44,215 nt of DNA from an uncultured Bacteroidales bacterium (lineage in GTDB: Bacteria > Bacteroidota > Bacteroidia > Bacteroidales > WCHB1-69), in assembly GCA_946186495.1 (NCBI GenBank), contig CAMHNQ010000023.1, positions 1 through 44,215 on the forward strand. The letters are read 5' to 3'. The notes beneath the pieces were generated by a model. It saw nothing but the letters and a program-made list of their open reading frames with translations, searched no databases and was not told the DNA's origin. Positions within the stretch are counted from its first letter, which is position 1. The number at the start of each line of letters is the position of its first letter. The position numbers and the translations under genes were made by a program. Below, piece by piece: positions 35,199-42,652 of the stretch.

Positions 35199-36260
35199 AT
35201 GATTATGGCGAATAACGAAAAGCTGATAACCCAACTGGAAGAGAGTCGGATTTTAAATAAAGAGGATTTTGTCCATTTAATTGCGCATCACACCGAAGAG
35301 GAAGCGCAGTTTCTGTTTGCTCGTGCGCGTACAGTGCGCGAGCGGGTGTTCGGAAAGTCGGTGTATCTGCGAGGCCTGATTGAGATTTCCAACTTTTGTG
35401 CCAACGACTGCTATTATTGCGGCATAAGGCGCAGTAATGCGACCGCCGACCGTTACCGTCTCTCCGAGGAAGAGATCCTGACTTGTTGTGAGGAAGGCTA
35501 TCGTCTGGGGTTCAGGACTTTTGTTATGCAGGGCGGAGAGGATGCGTACTTCACGGATGACATTCTGACCCATCTGATTCGAAACATTAAGGCCCGATTT
35601 CCCGACTGTGCCATCACATTGTCGCTTGGCGAGCGGACGAAGGAACGGTATCAAAAGTATTTCGATGCCGGGGCGGATCGTTATCTGTTGCGCCACGAGA
35701 CCGCCAACGCTCAGCATTATTCGCAGTTGCATCCGGCCTGGATGTCGCATGCGAGGCGGATTCAGTGTTTGTGGGATTTGAAGGAGATCGGGTATCAAGT
35801 AGGTACGGGATTTATGGTGGGCACACCGTATCAAACCGCTGAACTGTTGGCAGAAGACATGCTTTTTATCAAGGAGTTGCAGCCGCAAATGGTAGGTATA
35901 GGGCCGTTTGTGCCTCATCATGCCACTCCGTTCGCCAACGAATCAGGTGGAACTGCCGAACTTACCCTTTTCATGTTGGGACTGTTGCGTCTGATGATGC
36001 CGGAGTTACTGCTGCCTTCCACCACCGCATTGGGGACTATAGATAAAACCGGTCGTGAAAAAGGGCTTCTTGCAGGTGCCAATGTCGTGATGCCCAACCT
36101 TTCGCCCGTGTCTGTGCGCAAGAAATACGATCTCTACGACAACAAAATATGTACGGGCGATGAATCCGCGCAGTGTGTCAACTGCTTGGAAATCAGAATT
36201 GCTGCGACGGGATATCGGGTCGAATTGGGCCGTGGTGACGCGCCGGGCTGGAAACGGTAG
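35199..36260 (+). CDS. hydE: [FeFe]-hydrogenase H-cluster radical SAM maturase HydE
   Basis: 353 residues. HydE helps build the diiron subcluster of [FeFe]-hydrogenases. The radical SAM cluster cysteines C67, C71 and C74 lie in NFCANDCYYCGIRRSN, the CxxxCxxC pattern typical of HydE. FVMQGGED, SLGERT, RYLLRHETA, VGTGFMVGTP and GPFVPHHATPF follow as in the family. The start is set at 35199 (MIMANN); 35205 is also possible and the upstream TTG is not needed. No hydF, hydG or hydrogenase gene is in the window, although these often cluster. The related PylB-type methylornithine synthase is an alternative but fits less well. Confidence 0.9.
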   Translation: MIMANNEKLITQLEESRILNKEDFVHLIAHHTEEEAQFLFARARTVRERVFGKSVYLRGLIEISNFCANDCYYCGIRRSNATADRYRLSEEEILTCCEEGYRLGFRTFVMQGGEDAYFTDDILTHLIRNIKARFPDCAITLSLGERTKERYQKYFDAGADRYLLRHETANAQHYSQLHPAWMSHARRIQCLWDLKEIGYQVGTGFMVGTPYQTAELLAEDMLFIKELQPQMVGIGPFVPHHATPFANESGGTAELTLFMLGLLRLMMPELLLPSTTALGTIDKTGREKGLLAGANVVMPNLSPVSVRKKYDLYDNKICTGDESAQCVNCLEIRIAATGYRVELGRGDAPGWKR

Positions 36261-36336
36261 CCGCAGTTCTTCCGGATTTTGGCATGACATCCAATTCTGA
36301 AGAAGAGGGGGGCGAAAAGGATGTCTGTTTTGTTTT

Positions 36337-36372
36337 TTTTGATTCACGACACTGTAAAAAAAACTATTTTTG
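36337..36372 (+). promoter_or_regulatory. Promoter of mtgA
   Basis: A TTTTG run ending at 36341 and TATTTTTG at 36365-36372 with a 23-bp spacer, followed by CCGCC. The leader to the ATG at 36418 is about 40 nt. Confidence 0.6.
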
Positions 36373-36417
36373 CCGCCTTGAAAAGTTATAAGGCATACAT
36401 GTATTAAAAGAAAAGAC

Positions 36418-37236
36418 ATGGCAAAAGCGAAAAAGGCAAGAAAAGTCTGGAAAACAGTCGGGAAAATCATACTCGCATTATTTTTGGTCAGCATATTACT
36501 GCCGATATTGTATCGTTGGGTGAATCCGCCGGTGACCACATTCCAGTTGGTTCAAGCCGTCACCAAGGGCAAAGGTATCCACAAGAAGTGGGTGCCGATT
36601 GAGAAGATTTCTCCCTATATGTACCGTGCCGCCATCGCATCGGAGGACAACTATTTTCTCGGTCATCGCGGGTTCGACATCATCGCCATCAATACAGTCG
36701 TGGAGGAGCGCAAGAGCGGGCGGCGTCATCGTGGTGGCAGCACCATATCTCAGCAGACGGCCAAGAATGTCTTCTGCTGGCCGAAAAGTTCGTGGGTACG
36801 CAAAGGTGTAGAGACCTATTTCACCTTTTTGATAGAGACGTTTTGGTCAAAGGAGCGTATCATGGAGGTTTATCTCAATGTAATTGAGATGGGGCCTGGC
36901 ATATACGGTGCCGAGCAGGCTGCCCAGACCTATTTCCATTGCCATGCTTCGCAACTGTCGGCACATCAGGCGGCGTTAATCACTGCGTGCTACCCAAGTC
37001 CGCAGAAACGGAATCCGGCTCGTCCGACCACCTACTTGCAGGCTCGTGCCGCGAACATAGAAGCGAAAATGGCGAAATACGGCACTCCGAAGTTCACGAA
37101 GGAGTATATCTCGCATGTTCGTGAGCGTTACCTGAAGTCAGTGGAAAAAATGGAGAAAAGCAAAGGGAAGAAGAGAAAAGGAAAGGATAAAAAAGACTTG
37201 AGGTCTTTTTTGAAGGATACAAAAAAACAGCGGTAA
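36418..37236 (+). CDS. mtgA: Monofunctional biosynthetic peptidoglycan transglycosylase
   Basis: 272 residues. A GT51 enzyme that polymerises lipid II into glycan strands at the outer face of the inner membrane. A basic N-terminus and one transmembrane helix (about 14-33) anchor it. Motif 1 is ASEDNYFLGHRGFD with catalytic E76. Motif 2 is RGGSTISQQ, and motif 3 is KERIMEVYLN with NVIEMGPGIYGAEQAA. No penicillin-binding transpeptidase domain follows. The tail after residue 240 is strongly basic (lysine runs) and not conserved in appearance. The stop codon lies within a hairpin that also terminates the opposing lpxD-lpxC transcript. Confidence 0.93.
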   Translation: MAKAKKARKVWKTVGKIILALFLVSILLPILYRWVNPPVTTFQLVQAVTKGKGIHKKWVPIEKISPYMYRAAIASEDNYFLGHRGFDIIAINTVVEERKSGRRHRGGSTISQQTAKNVFCWPKSSWVRKGVETYFTFLIETFWSKERIMEVYLNVIEMGPGIYGAEQAAQTYFHCHASQLSAHQAALITACYPSPQKRNPARPTTYLQARAANIEAKMAKYGTPKFTKEYISHVRERYLKSVEKMEKSKGKKRKGKDKKDLRSFLKDTKKQR

Positions 37237-37250
37237 ATTCATACCGCTGT
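37221..37250 (-). terminator. Rho-independent terminator of the lpxD-lpxC operon
   Basis: On the minus strand, a perfect 9-bp stem (ACAGCGGTA and TACCGCTGT, 37242-37250 and 37227-37235) with a 6-nt loop is followed by T7. It lies 56 bp beyond the lpxC stop and overlaps the mtgA stop codon (37234-37236) on the other strand. Reading in the mtgA direction there is no T tract. Confidence 0.8.
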
Positions 37251-37305
37251 CCAAAACCATTAACCTATGTAAGACAATGAAAATTAATTCATAATCATTA
37301 TACTC

Positions 37306-38235
37306 TTACGCAGGTTGTGTCAAAAAGTTACAACTTTCCATAATTTTTTTTGCGAAAGAGGTGTTGGCGAAGTGCCCGGGCCGGTTCGCGATGATTTCCG
37401 CACAAAGCGGAACTCCTAATAAATAAAGGTCTCCGATGAGGTCGAGCAGCTTGTGGCGTGCCGGTTCGTTAGGATGCCGCAAGTTCGTGTTGTTCAGTAT
37501 GTGGTCGGGGGTGACGGTGATGTCTTTCTTATGGAAAAAGTCGCCCAGCGCATTCAGCACTTTGTTGTCAGGCACTTTGTCGACGAAGACAATGGCATTG
37601 TCAAGGTCTCCGCCGCGTGCAAGGTTGTTCTGGATCAGAAACTGCAGTTCGTCGAGGAAGACGAAAGTGCGGCAATTATAGACGTCGGGGACGAAATTCT
37701 CGATGTTGTCGAGTACGGCTTGCTGTTCGGCCAGGATTTTGGTCCCGTAGTCCACGTTGACGGTCATTTTGAAACGTTCGGCGGGCCGGACGATGAGCTC
37801 AATCTGTTTTTCAGGGATGGAGAAGGAGATCTCGTCCGTGACGATGCCGATCTTTTTTTGAGAGTTCAGAGTTTTGAGTCCCACATCTTTGAGCATTTCC
37901 ACATAGATTCGAGAACTGCCGTCGAGGATGGGGGTTTCGGGACCGATGGTTTTCACGAGGACATTGTCGATGCCGAGGCCGGCGAGGGCGGCCATGAGGT
38001 GCTCGATGGTGTGTACCTGGGCGTCGCCGTCCTTGATGGAGGTGCCGCGGGAGGTGTCGAAGACCGTGTAGGGAGTGGCCTTCACGATGGGGTTGCCGGG
38101 CAGGTCGGTGCGCTCAAACTGGACACCGAAATCGGCGGGTGCGGGCACAAAGGTGACGGTCACCTGCTGCGCCGTATGTAAGCCTCGCCCCGACACGGAG
38201 ACCGGGGAGGCGATGGTGGTTTGCAGATTTGTCAT
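37306..38235 (-). CDS. lpxC: UDP-3-O-acyl-N-acetylglucosamine deacetylase, stand-alone
   Basis: 309 residues. A zinc enzyme catalysing the committed step of lipid A synthesis. The catalytic glutamate and zinc ligands are recognisable: E78 and H79 in IEHLMAAL, H261 and D265 in RHKLLDLIGD, and H288 in GHFANTSFA as the probable general acid. The ATG is 5 bp after the lpxD stop, so the two are one operon. Many Bacteroidetes carry LpxC fused to FabZ in a protein of about 460 residues. Here the protein ends at NFLTQPA with no dehydratase domain, and none is readable downstream. A separate fabZ would be needed elsewhere. Confidence 0.93.
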   Translation of the reverse strand: MTNLQTTIASPVSVSGRGLHTAQQVTVTFVPAPADFGVQFERTDLPGNPIVKATPYTVFDTSRGTSIKDGDAQVHTIEHLMAALAGLGIDNVLVKTIGPETPILDGSSRIYVEMLKDVGLKTLNSQKKIGIVTDEISFSIPEKQIELIVRPAERFKMTVNVDYGTKILAEQQAVLDNIENFVPDVYNCRTFVFLDELQFLIQNNLARGGDLDNAIVFVDKVPDNKVLNALGDFFHKKDITVTPDHILNNTNLRHPNEPARHKLLDLIGDLYLLGVPLCAEIIANRPGHFANTSFAKKIMESCNFLTQPA

Positions 38236-38240
38236 GTAAG

Positions 38241-39251
38241 TTACTGGTTCTTTTGGTTTTTTATATATTGTTGATACAGTTCGGGTAATTTGCGGCGCAG
38301 CACGATGAGTTTGCGTTCTTCGGAGGCCGGTGCGGCCGGGCTGCCGAGATAGACACCCTGCTTGAGGGAGTGGGTGACGCCGGACTGGGCTCCGATGACG
38401 GTGCCGTCGTCGATGGTGATGTGGCCTGCGATGCCCGCCTGTCCTGCCACGATGCAGCGGCTGCCGAGCTTTGCGGAGCCGGCCACGCCCGCTTGGGCCG
38501 CGAAAGCCGTGCCTTCGCCCACGATGACGTTGTGCGCGATCTGCACCAGGTTGTCGATCTTCACATGGTCGTGGATGCGTGTCGAGCCCATGGTGGCGCG
38601 GTCGATGCAGGTGTTCGCACCAATTTCCACGTGATTGCCGATTTCCACATTGCCGATCTGCGGGATCTTGAGGTACTCGCCGTTCTGTTGGGCGAAGCCG
38701 AAGCCGTCTGCCCCGATGACCGCTCCTGCGTGGAGGATGCAGTCGGTGCCGATGTGGCAGTCCTCATAGACCTTCACGCCGGCGTAGAGGGTGGTGCGGT
38801 CGCCGATGGTCACGCGGTCGCCGATGACGGTCTGCGGGTAGAGGCTCGCGCCGTCGCCGATGACCGCGCCGTCGCCCACGCTCACAAACTCGCCGATATA
38901 GACGTTCTGCCCGATCTTGGCGGTCGGCGCGATGCAGGCCTTGTCGGATACACCGGTCTTGCGGGGCTTGTTCTCCTGGTAGAAGTTGAGCAGCTGTGCG
39001 AAGGCAAGGTAGGAGTTGGCCACCTTGATGAGGGTGCAGGGGACTTCTTGTTCGGGGATAAAATCCTTGTTGACGATGGCCGCCGTGGCCTTGGTGGTAT
39101 AGAGGAAATGGGTGTATTTCGGGTTTGAAAGGAAGGTGAGGCCGCCGGGCACGCCCTCCTCGATCTTGCAAATCGTGGTGATTTCAGCATTGGAATCGCC
39201 TACTATTTCAGCGGATATCAGGTCCGCAATCTGAGCAACGGAATACTTCAT
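38241..39251 (-). CDS. lpxD: UDP-3-O-(3-hydroxyacyl)glucosamine N-acyltransferase
   Basis: 336 residues from the ATG at 39251 ([12 protein letters not shown]). The longer in-frame start at 39275 lies inside the -7 promoter box and is rejected. LpxD adds the N-linked acyl chain to the lipid A precursor. An N-terminal uridine-binding domain (about 1-100) precedes a left-handed beta helix of hexapeptide repeats (about 105-290, e.g. [20 protein letters not shown]). The catalytic histidine is expected in [12 protein letters not shown]-terminal helix ([13 protein letters not shown]) completes the fold. lpxC follows after 5 bp. Confidence 0.95.
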   Translation of the reverse strand: MKYSVAQIADLISAEIVGDSNAEITTICKIEEGVPGGLTFLSNPKYTHFLYTTKATAAIVNKDFIPEQEVPCTLIKVANSYLAFAQLLNFYQENKPRKTGVSDKACIAPTAKIGQNVYIGEFVSVGDGAVIGDGASLYPQTVIGDRVTIGDRTTLYAGVKVYEDCHIGTDCILHAGAVIGADGFGFAQQNGEYLKIPQIGNVEIGNHVEIGANTCIDRATMGSTRIHDHVKIDNLVQIAHNVIVGEGTAFAAQAGVAGSAKLGSRCIVAGQAGIAGHITIDDGTVIGAQSGVTHSLKQGVYLGSPAAPASEERKLIVLRRKLPELYQQYIKNQKNQ

Positions 39252-39272
39252 TGTCTGTCGATTTTGAGGCGG

Positions 39273-39280
39273 CAAAGATA
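39273..39280 (-). promoter_or_regulatory. -7 promoter box of lpxD-lpxC
   Basis: Reads TATCTTTG followed by CCGCC on the minus strand. The transcription start would be near 39266, giving a leader of about 15 nt. Confidence 0.75.
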
Positions 39281-39308
39281 CTAATTTTTGAGTTATGCGG
39301 GGAGATGG

Positions 39309-39336
39309 ATTCAGGATTCAAGATTCAGGATTCAAA
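39309..39336 (+). repeat. Heptamer array ATTCARG x4
   Basis: ATTCAGG, ATTCAAG, ATTCAGG and ATTCAAA in strict 7-bp register, between the lpxD and tRNA-Ser promoters. The reverse complement (CTTGAAT/CCTGAAT) resembles units of the array at 23274-23322. Confidence 0.88.
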
Positions 39337-39354
39337 GTTTTTTTTTCAAGCCTG

Positions 39355-39384
39355 TTTGATATATCAAAAAAAAGTGTACTTTTG
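39355..39384 (+). promoter_or_regulatory. Promoter of tRNA-Ser
   Basis: TTTG at 39355-39358 and TACTTTTG at 39377-39384, with an 18-bp spacer, followed by CCGCCG. The -33 element is the left half of a perfect palindrome TTTGATATATCAAA (39355-39368). Confidence 0.65.
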
Positions 39385-39409
39385 CCGCCGATTTCAGAAA
39401 TGAAACCAC

Positions 39410-39496
39410 GGAGAGATGGGTGAGTGGCTGAAACCACCAGTTTGCTAAACTGACGAAGGGGTAACTCTTCCGCGAGTTCGAATCTCGCTCTCTCCG
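39410..39496 (+). tRNA. tRNA-Ser(GCU)
   Basis: The acceptor stem GGAGAGA (39410-39416) pairs with TCTCTCC (39489-39495), with discriminator G39496. The anticodon loop TTGCTAA has anticodon GCT at 39444-39446, reading AGC/AGU serine codons. The base pair at the foot of the anticodon stem is C-A. A long variable arm, as in tRNA-Ser, precedes the T arm CGAG-TTCGAAT-CTCG. CCA is not fully encoded. A truncated integrase gene begins about 150 bp downstream, so this tRNA is a candidate attachment site. Confidence 0.93.
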
Positions 39497-39518
39497 CAGA
39501 AGTCCAAAACTTAATCAG

Positions 39519-39553
39519 AATCAGCAATTTACGCGAGTAGGTTGCTGATTTTT
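39519..39553 (+). terminator. Terminator after tRNA-Ser
   Basis: AATCAGCAA (39519-39527) and TTGCTGATT (39542-39550) form a 9-bp stem with a 14-nt loop, and the T run extends to 39553. It lies 22 bp after the tRNA. Confidence 0.7.
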
Positions 39554-39643
39554 GCTTTTGAATCGGGACAGAAACGGGACAAAGTGTATTTCTTTGGATT
39601 TGTCAGTTGGAAATTCTAACAGCTTGGCAAAGCCAAAAAAAAA

Positions 39644-40066
39644 ATGTCATTGAATCACAACAGGTTAGCAGTATCTTCCGAGTATTCCGCCGTCAACTAT
39701 CTGCCAGCTACTCTGAAGACCAACAAGTCGGGATGGCTCATTGAGTACTATGTGGAGAATCCACAAACCCAAGAGCTTGCAAGAAAGAAAATCCGGCTTT
39801 CGCGGCTTATGAGCCGTTATTCCTCCAAAAGCGAGGAGAAGAAACACATCAACAACATCATCATCGCCTTGAACATGAGGCTATCCACTGGCTGGAACCC
39901 GTTCTTCCAGGGCGAGGATTCACGAATGTACACCCCAATCAAGGACGTGGCCGCACGTTATATGGAGGAGATAGAAAAGACGCTCCGCCCTGCCACATAC
40001 CGCACTTACAAGACCTTCATCAAGGTCTTCTGCGAGTGGGTGGAGAAACAGCAGAGGTGTCAATAA
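39644..40066 (+). pseudogene. N-terminal remnant of a tyrosine recombinase/integrase
   Basis: 140 residues. The start (SVNYLPATLKTNKSGWLIEYYVENP) resembles the arm-binding region of Bacteroides phage or transposon integrases. Residues about 100-140 (IKDVAARYMEEIEKTLRPATYRTYKTFIKVFCEWV) match a SAM-like core-binding domain. The protein then stops, so the whole catalytic domain with the R...HxxR...Y residues is missing. The final 47 bp overlap the convergent gene ending at 40020, suggesting the break lies near 40055-40066. The position just downstream of tRNA-Ser is typical of an integrative element, now immobilised. Confidence 0.7.
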
Positions 40067-40769
40067 TGGGCTCCGTTTCGAAATAATAAGTGTCAATGTG
40101 TATATTTGGTATAAGGTATTTTTTATATACCAAATCAATCAAAGGCTTATCTCCTAACAATGTCTTCACGGTTCCGTCTTCAGATTTTAATGCCCAGATG
40201 TCTTTGTCAAAATATGCTCGCATATTCAAAGTGAACAACATGTAGGGCAAATTGGTTGCGGGAAAATCAGACTGTTTCAAAGCATCAATACTCCTTACGA
40301 ATTCTTTTATGGTCCTTTCATCAATGATACTTTCTTTAAATTTATCAATATCGCACACAACAAGCCTTGCCCCATAAGAGAGTGGACAACTATCATCAAC
40401 ACAGGAGAAACCTATAATATAAAAAACATGAGGCACGAAATTCTTGTTTTCATCCAAATAGAACCCATCCTTGGTTGTTATTGAGATAATTGCAAAAGTA
40501 CCCGATACAAATTCCTCCAGAGGCATAAGATCTTTGCATAAATAGTTGTCATAACGGAACTTATCTGCATATTTCTTACATAGGCACACGTTAGTGATGT
40601 CTTTTCTCATTTGGTTCGCAAAATACGTGCGTAGTTTCTCTTCATCGCATTTTAAGCCATTGTGCCAAGAGAATTCTTTATGACTACACGATTTGCATAA
40701 TGATTTTTCTTTTTGGCCAATGGCAGTAAAAGGCAACAGAACTATTAATATCAGAATTTTCTTCCTCAT
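40020..40769 (-). CDS. Secreted cysteine-containing protein, candidate partner of the displaced RHS tip
   Basis: 249 residues. The signal peptide is short (ends near IGQ, about residue 19). The mature part has an unusual number of cysteines near its start (CKSC, then C...C.C) and no recognised domain. It starts 9 bp after the RHS tip gene on the same strand. In polymorphic toxin loci this is the place of the immunity gene, so an immunity role is inferred from position only. A signal peptide would place it in the periplasm. The C-terminal VSPPTRRRP overlaps the integrase remnant and may itself be a junction product. Confidence 0.6.
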   Translation of the reverse strand: MRKKILILIVLLPFTAIGQKEKSLCKSCSHKEFSWHNGLKCDEEKLRTYFANQMRKDITNVCLCKKYADKFRYDNYLCKDLMPLEEFVSGTFAIISITTKDGFYLDENKNFVPHVFYIIGFSCVDDSCPLSYGARLVVCDIDKFKESIIDERTIKEFVRSIDALKQSDFPATNLPYMLFTLNMRAYFDKDIWALKSEDGTVKTLLGDKPLIDLVYKKYLIPNIHIDTYYFETEPIIDTSAVSPPTRRRP

Positions 40770-40778
40770 AATGCTGCA

Positions 40779-41807
40779 TTATTTTTGACGTCTTTCCCAT
40801 ATTTCAATATGCGGTATGAATCGTTTGGCTGTGTTGTCATCCATGAATGATGGTTTTTTATTGAAAAACCATAGATTATGATTAAAATCTCCACCGGCAA
40901 TCTTGTTTGCTTTCTTATGAGCTCGTGGATATGTCGAATTCTCATATCGTGACTGTGGTGACGATCGTTTCTCTGACAACGCAATTTCACCTCCATAAAA
41001 GCTTTCAGCCAATTCATGGACCATTGTCAACCCCGTTTTATTATCACCAACTAACATATCAAGATTTGCTAGATTTGATGGGCAAACAAATTGTTCCGTG
41101 CAGACTTTACCATCATCATAATAGTTTCCTCCGTAACCACCACCACAATTAATAACATTTCCATCTCCGAAATCTTTGCCTTTGCCAGTTATCAAGTTTA
41201 CAGTAATATTTTCATCGTCAATAGATTGTGAAATCAGCATATCAATCTCTGTTTCTGCACTTCCTTCACAAGACAATTTACCATCCGCTCCAATTGACAA
41301 TTTCAAATTTGTTTGATTTTGTAATTGCTCAAGGGCAGCGGCAACATCATCACCTAAAATATACACCTCCTCCCCATTCGGGTCCACCAATCTCACCGGG
41401 TTGTTCGCACAGTACACATACGGGCTCAGAGACGGATATTTGTCACTCATCGGATCCACACTCAACCAAATGTTCAAATCGGAGTTGTAATACCTTGCTC
41501 CAAAGTAAGATAGACCCGTTTCCGGGTCGCGTTCTTTTGCGGAGAAGGTGTAAGACCAATTCGGAATTAGGAATTTGGAATTAGGAATTGGTTGGGGGAG
41601 AGCGCAAGGGCTTCCCGTGGTTTCGGATGGCAAGGTTTCCCCGTAAGGGGATAAAGCACGGTAGGAACCGGATGCGGTGAGGGTCTCCCGGAGCCCCTTC
41701 AGGGGCGGGACACATCTCTGCGGATCGTGCGAATCACACGGGTTTCCGCGGAGAGGGTCTGCGTGAATCTGCGGGGGCGGCGGGCGAAATGGTTGGCGGC
41801 GGGTCAT
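40779..41807 (-). CDS. Displaced RHS tip: RHS-associated core end plus putative C-terminal toxin
   Basis: 342 residues from the ATG at 41807; an earlier in-frame ATG at 41837 overlaps a -7 box. Residues up to about 70 derive from REP-like repeat DNA, and the next stretch (IPNSKFL, IPNW) from a heptamer array. The RHS-associated core end is then intact: YTFSAKERDPETGLSYFGARYY, SVDPMSDKYPSLSPYVYCANNP, LVDPNGEE. The region after DPNG is the variable tip, with Cys-rich and Gly-rich stretches and the motif MVHELAESFYGG followed by YPRAHKKAN. That motif might be metal-binding, but a classical HExxH is absent. The N-terminal RHS shell repeats are missing, as in orphan RHS tips. Confidence 0.7.
   Translation of the reverse strand: MTRRQPFRPPPPQIHADPLRGNPCDSHDPQRCVPPLKGLRETLTASGSYRALSPYGETLPSETTGSPCALPQPIPNSKFLIPNWSYTFSAKERDPETGLSYFGARYYNSDLNIWLSVDPMSDKYPSLSPYVYCANNPVRLVDPNGEEVYILGDDVAAALEQLQNQTNLKLSIGADGKLSCEGSAETEIDMLISQSIDDENITVNLITGKGKDFGDGNVINCGGGYGGNYYDDGKVCTEQFVCPSNLANLDMLVGDNKTGLTMVHELAESFYGGEIALSEKRSSPQSRYENSTYPRAHKKANKIAGGDFNHNLWFFNKKPSFMDDNTAKRFIPHIEIWERRQK
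41559..41586 (+). repeat. Heptamer array ATTNGGA x4 within RHS tip gene
   Basis: ATTCGGA, ATTAGGA, ATTTGGA and ATTAGGA in 7-bp register, then a partial ATTGG. Three heptamers make 21 bp, so the translated strand (minus) shows a 7-residue repeat IPNSKFL/IPNW directly before the RHS core. Confidence 0.88.
41639..41718 (-). repeat. REP-like palindromes, second locus
   Basis: CCCC-GTAA-GGGG (41639-41650) followed by AGCACGGTAGGAA, then CCCCT-TC-AGGGG near 41694-41705. These match the hairpin-plus-tag pattern (GGGG...AGCTCGGTAGAA) of the clusters beside the transposase 29 kb away. Here the DNA is read as the N-terminus of the RHS tip. Confidence 0.65.
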
Positions 41808-41826
41808 ACGCGATTGTTTGACGGCG

Positions 41827-41834
41827 CAAAGATA
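41827..41834 (-). promoter_or_regulatory. -7 promoter box upstream of the displaced RHS tip
   Basis: On the minus strand TATCTTTG followed by CGCCG. It predicts a start near 41820, so the displaced tip could be expressed on its own from the ATG at 41807. Confidence 0.55.
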
Positions 41835-41909
41835 CATTTTTCATCGTACACGGGAAAGGTCGTTTTTGTGTCTAATCTTCAGTTCCCAGCGCACCGTGGC
41901 AAAGCACGT

Positions 41910-41922
41910 CTCCTCGGAGGAG
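41910..41922. repeat. Short palindrome in the gap between RHS module genes
   Basis: CTCCTC-G-GAGGAG lies in the non-coding gap 41838-41941, within a stretch containing GCACCGTGGCAAAGCACG and TATAGG. It appears to be another repeat-derived sequence. No gene is seen in the gap. Confidence 0.45.
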
Positions 41923-41941
41923 GTTCCGCTATAGGTTGATT

Positions 41942-42574
41942 CTATTGAACTTGCGGCACAAGATATTCATATACATCTTTCCACTTTATTGTTTTTTCAA
42001 ATTCTTTTGTAGATATGAGAGATAGAGAGTCTGTTTCTATAACCGTATTTATCAGTTTAAATGTAGTGCTTTCCGCATCAAAAAAATGATCGAAGAATTC
42101 TGCATCGTGCCAGAACCTGTCAGGATACTCAATACTGTTAACTGTCAAATTATCAAACAAATAAAAGTTATTGATGTTATTTGACAAACTCATTATATAG
42201 ACATCTCTACGATTGCTGACATTTATTATAAAATAATGGTGGAAGTTTGAAGCCCATCCTGAGGGTCCCACAAGCATACAATTTACAATCAGATATTTTC
42301 CTAAAATATAGTATTCTCCTTCTTCCAAATTGAAAAGCTTGAAATCTTCTTCTTGCGGAATGAACTTATTTCGCAACAAATTTGTTATTTGGTTTATTTT
42401 GGTAGAATCTGTGATAAGAATGGGATAAAGGGTGTCCGTTGGGGAATAGTTTTCTTCGCCAAGAAACAATACAAGATCAGCGGGAGGTGTGCTATTATTC
42501 AATGGTTTTGAATCCCTGCAACAACAACAAACAATTCCCAAAACAATCATTAGTGTTATAATGTGATGTTTCAT
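41942..42574 (-). CDS. Putative lipoprotein in RHS locus
   Basis: 210 residues from the ATG at 42574; a longer reading from 42616 adds 14 residues before the signal sequence. The signal peptide leads to a run of four cysteines (GIVCCCCRD), the first of which may be lipidated. No known domain is seen. The gene is AT-rich compared with the core genes in this window. It lies between a putative partner gene (42653-43309) and the displaced RHS tip, so it may be a second partner of the upstream RHS protein or the relic of another module. Confidence 0.6.
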   Translation of the reverse strand: MKHHIITLMIVLGIVCCCCRDSKPLNNSTPPADLVLFLGEENYSPTDTLYPILITDSTKINQITNLLRNKFIPQEEDFKLFNLEEGEYYILGKYLIVNCMLVGPSGWASNFHHYFIINVSNRRDVYIMSLSNNINNFYLFDNLTVNSIEYPDRFWHDAEFFDHFFDAESTTFKLINTVIETDSLSLISTKEFEKTIKWKDVYEYLVPQVQ

Positions 42575-42652
42575 TGTTTTAACGTCCTCCATGCCATTTT
42601 TCTGTATTATGTGCATCCTTCCAAGCTTTTGTTAGTCTCATACCTATTATAG

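Noticed and set aside
36261..36330. Terminator after hydE formed by TTCTTC ... GAAGAA
   Set aside because: The arms pair only partly and no T tract follows directly.
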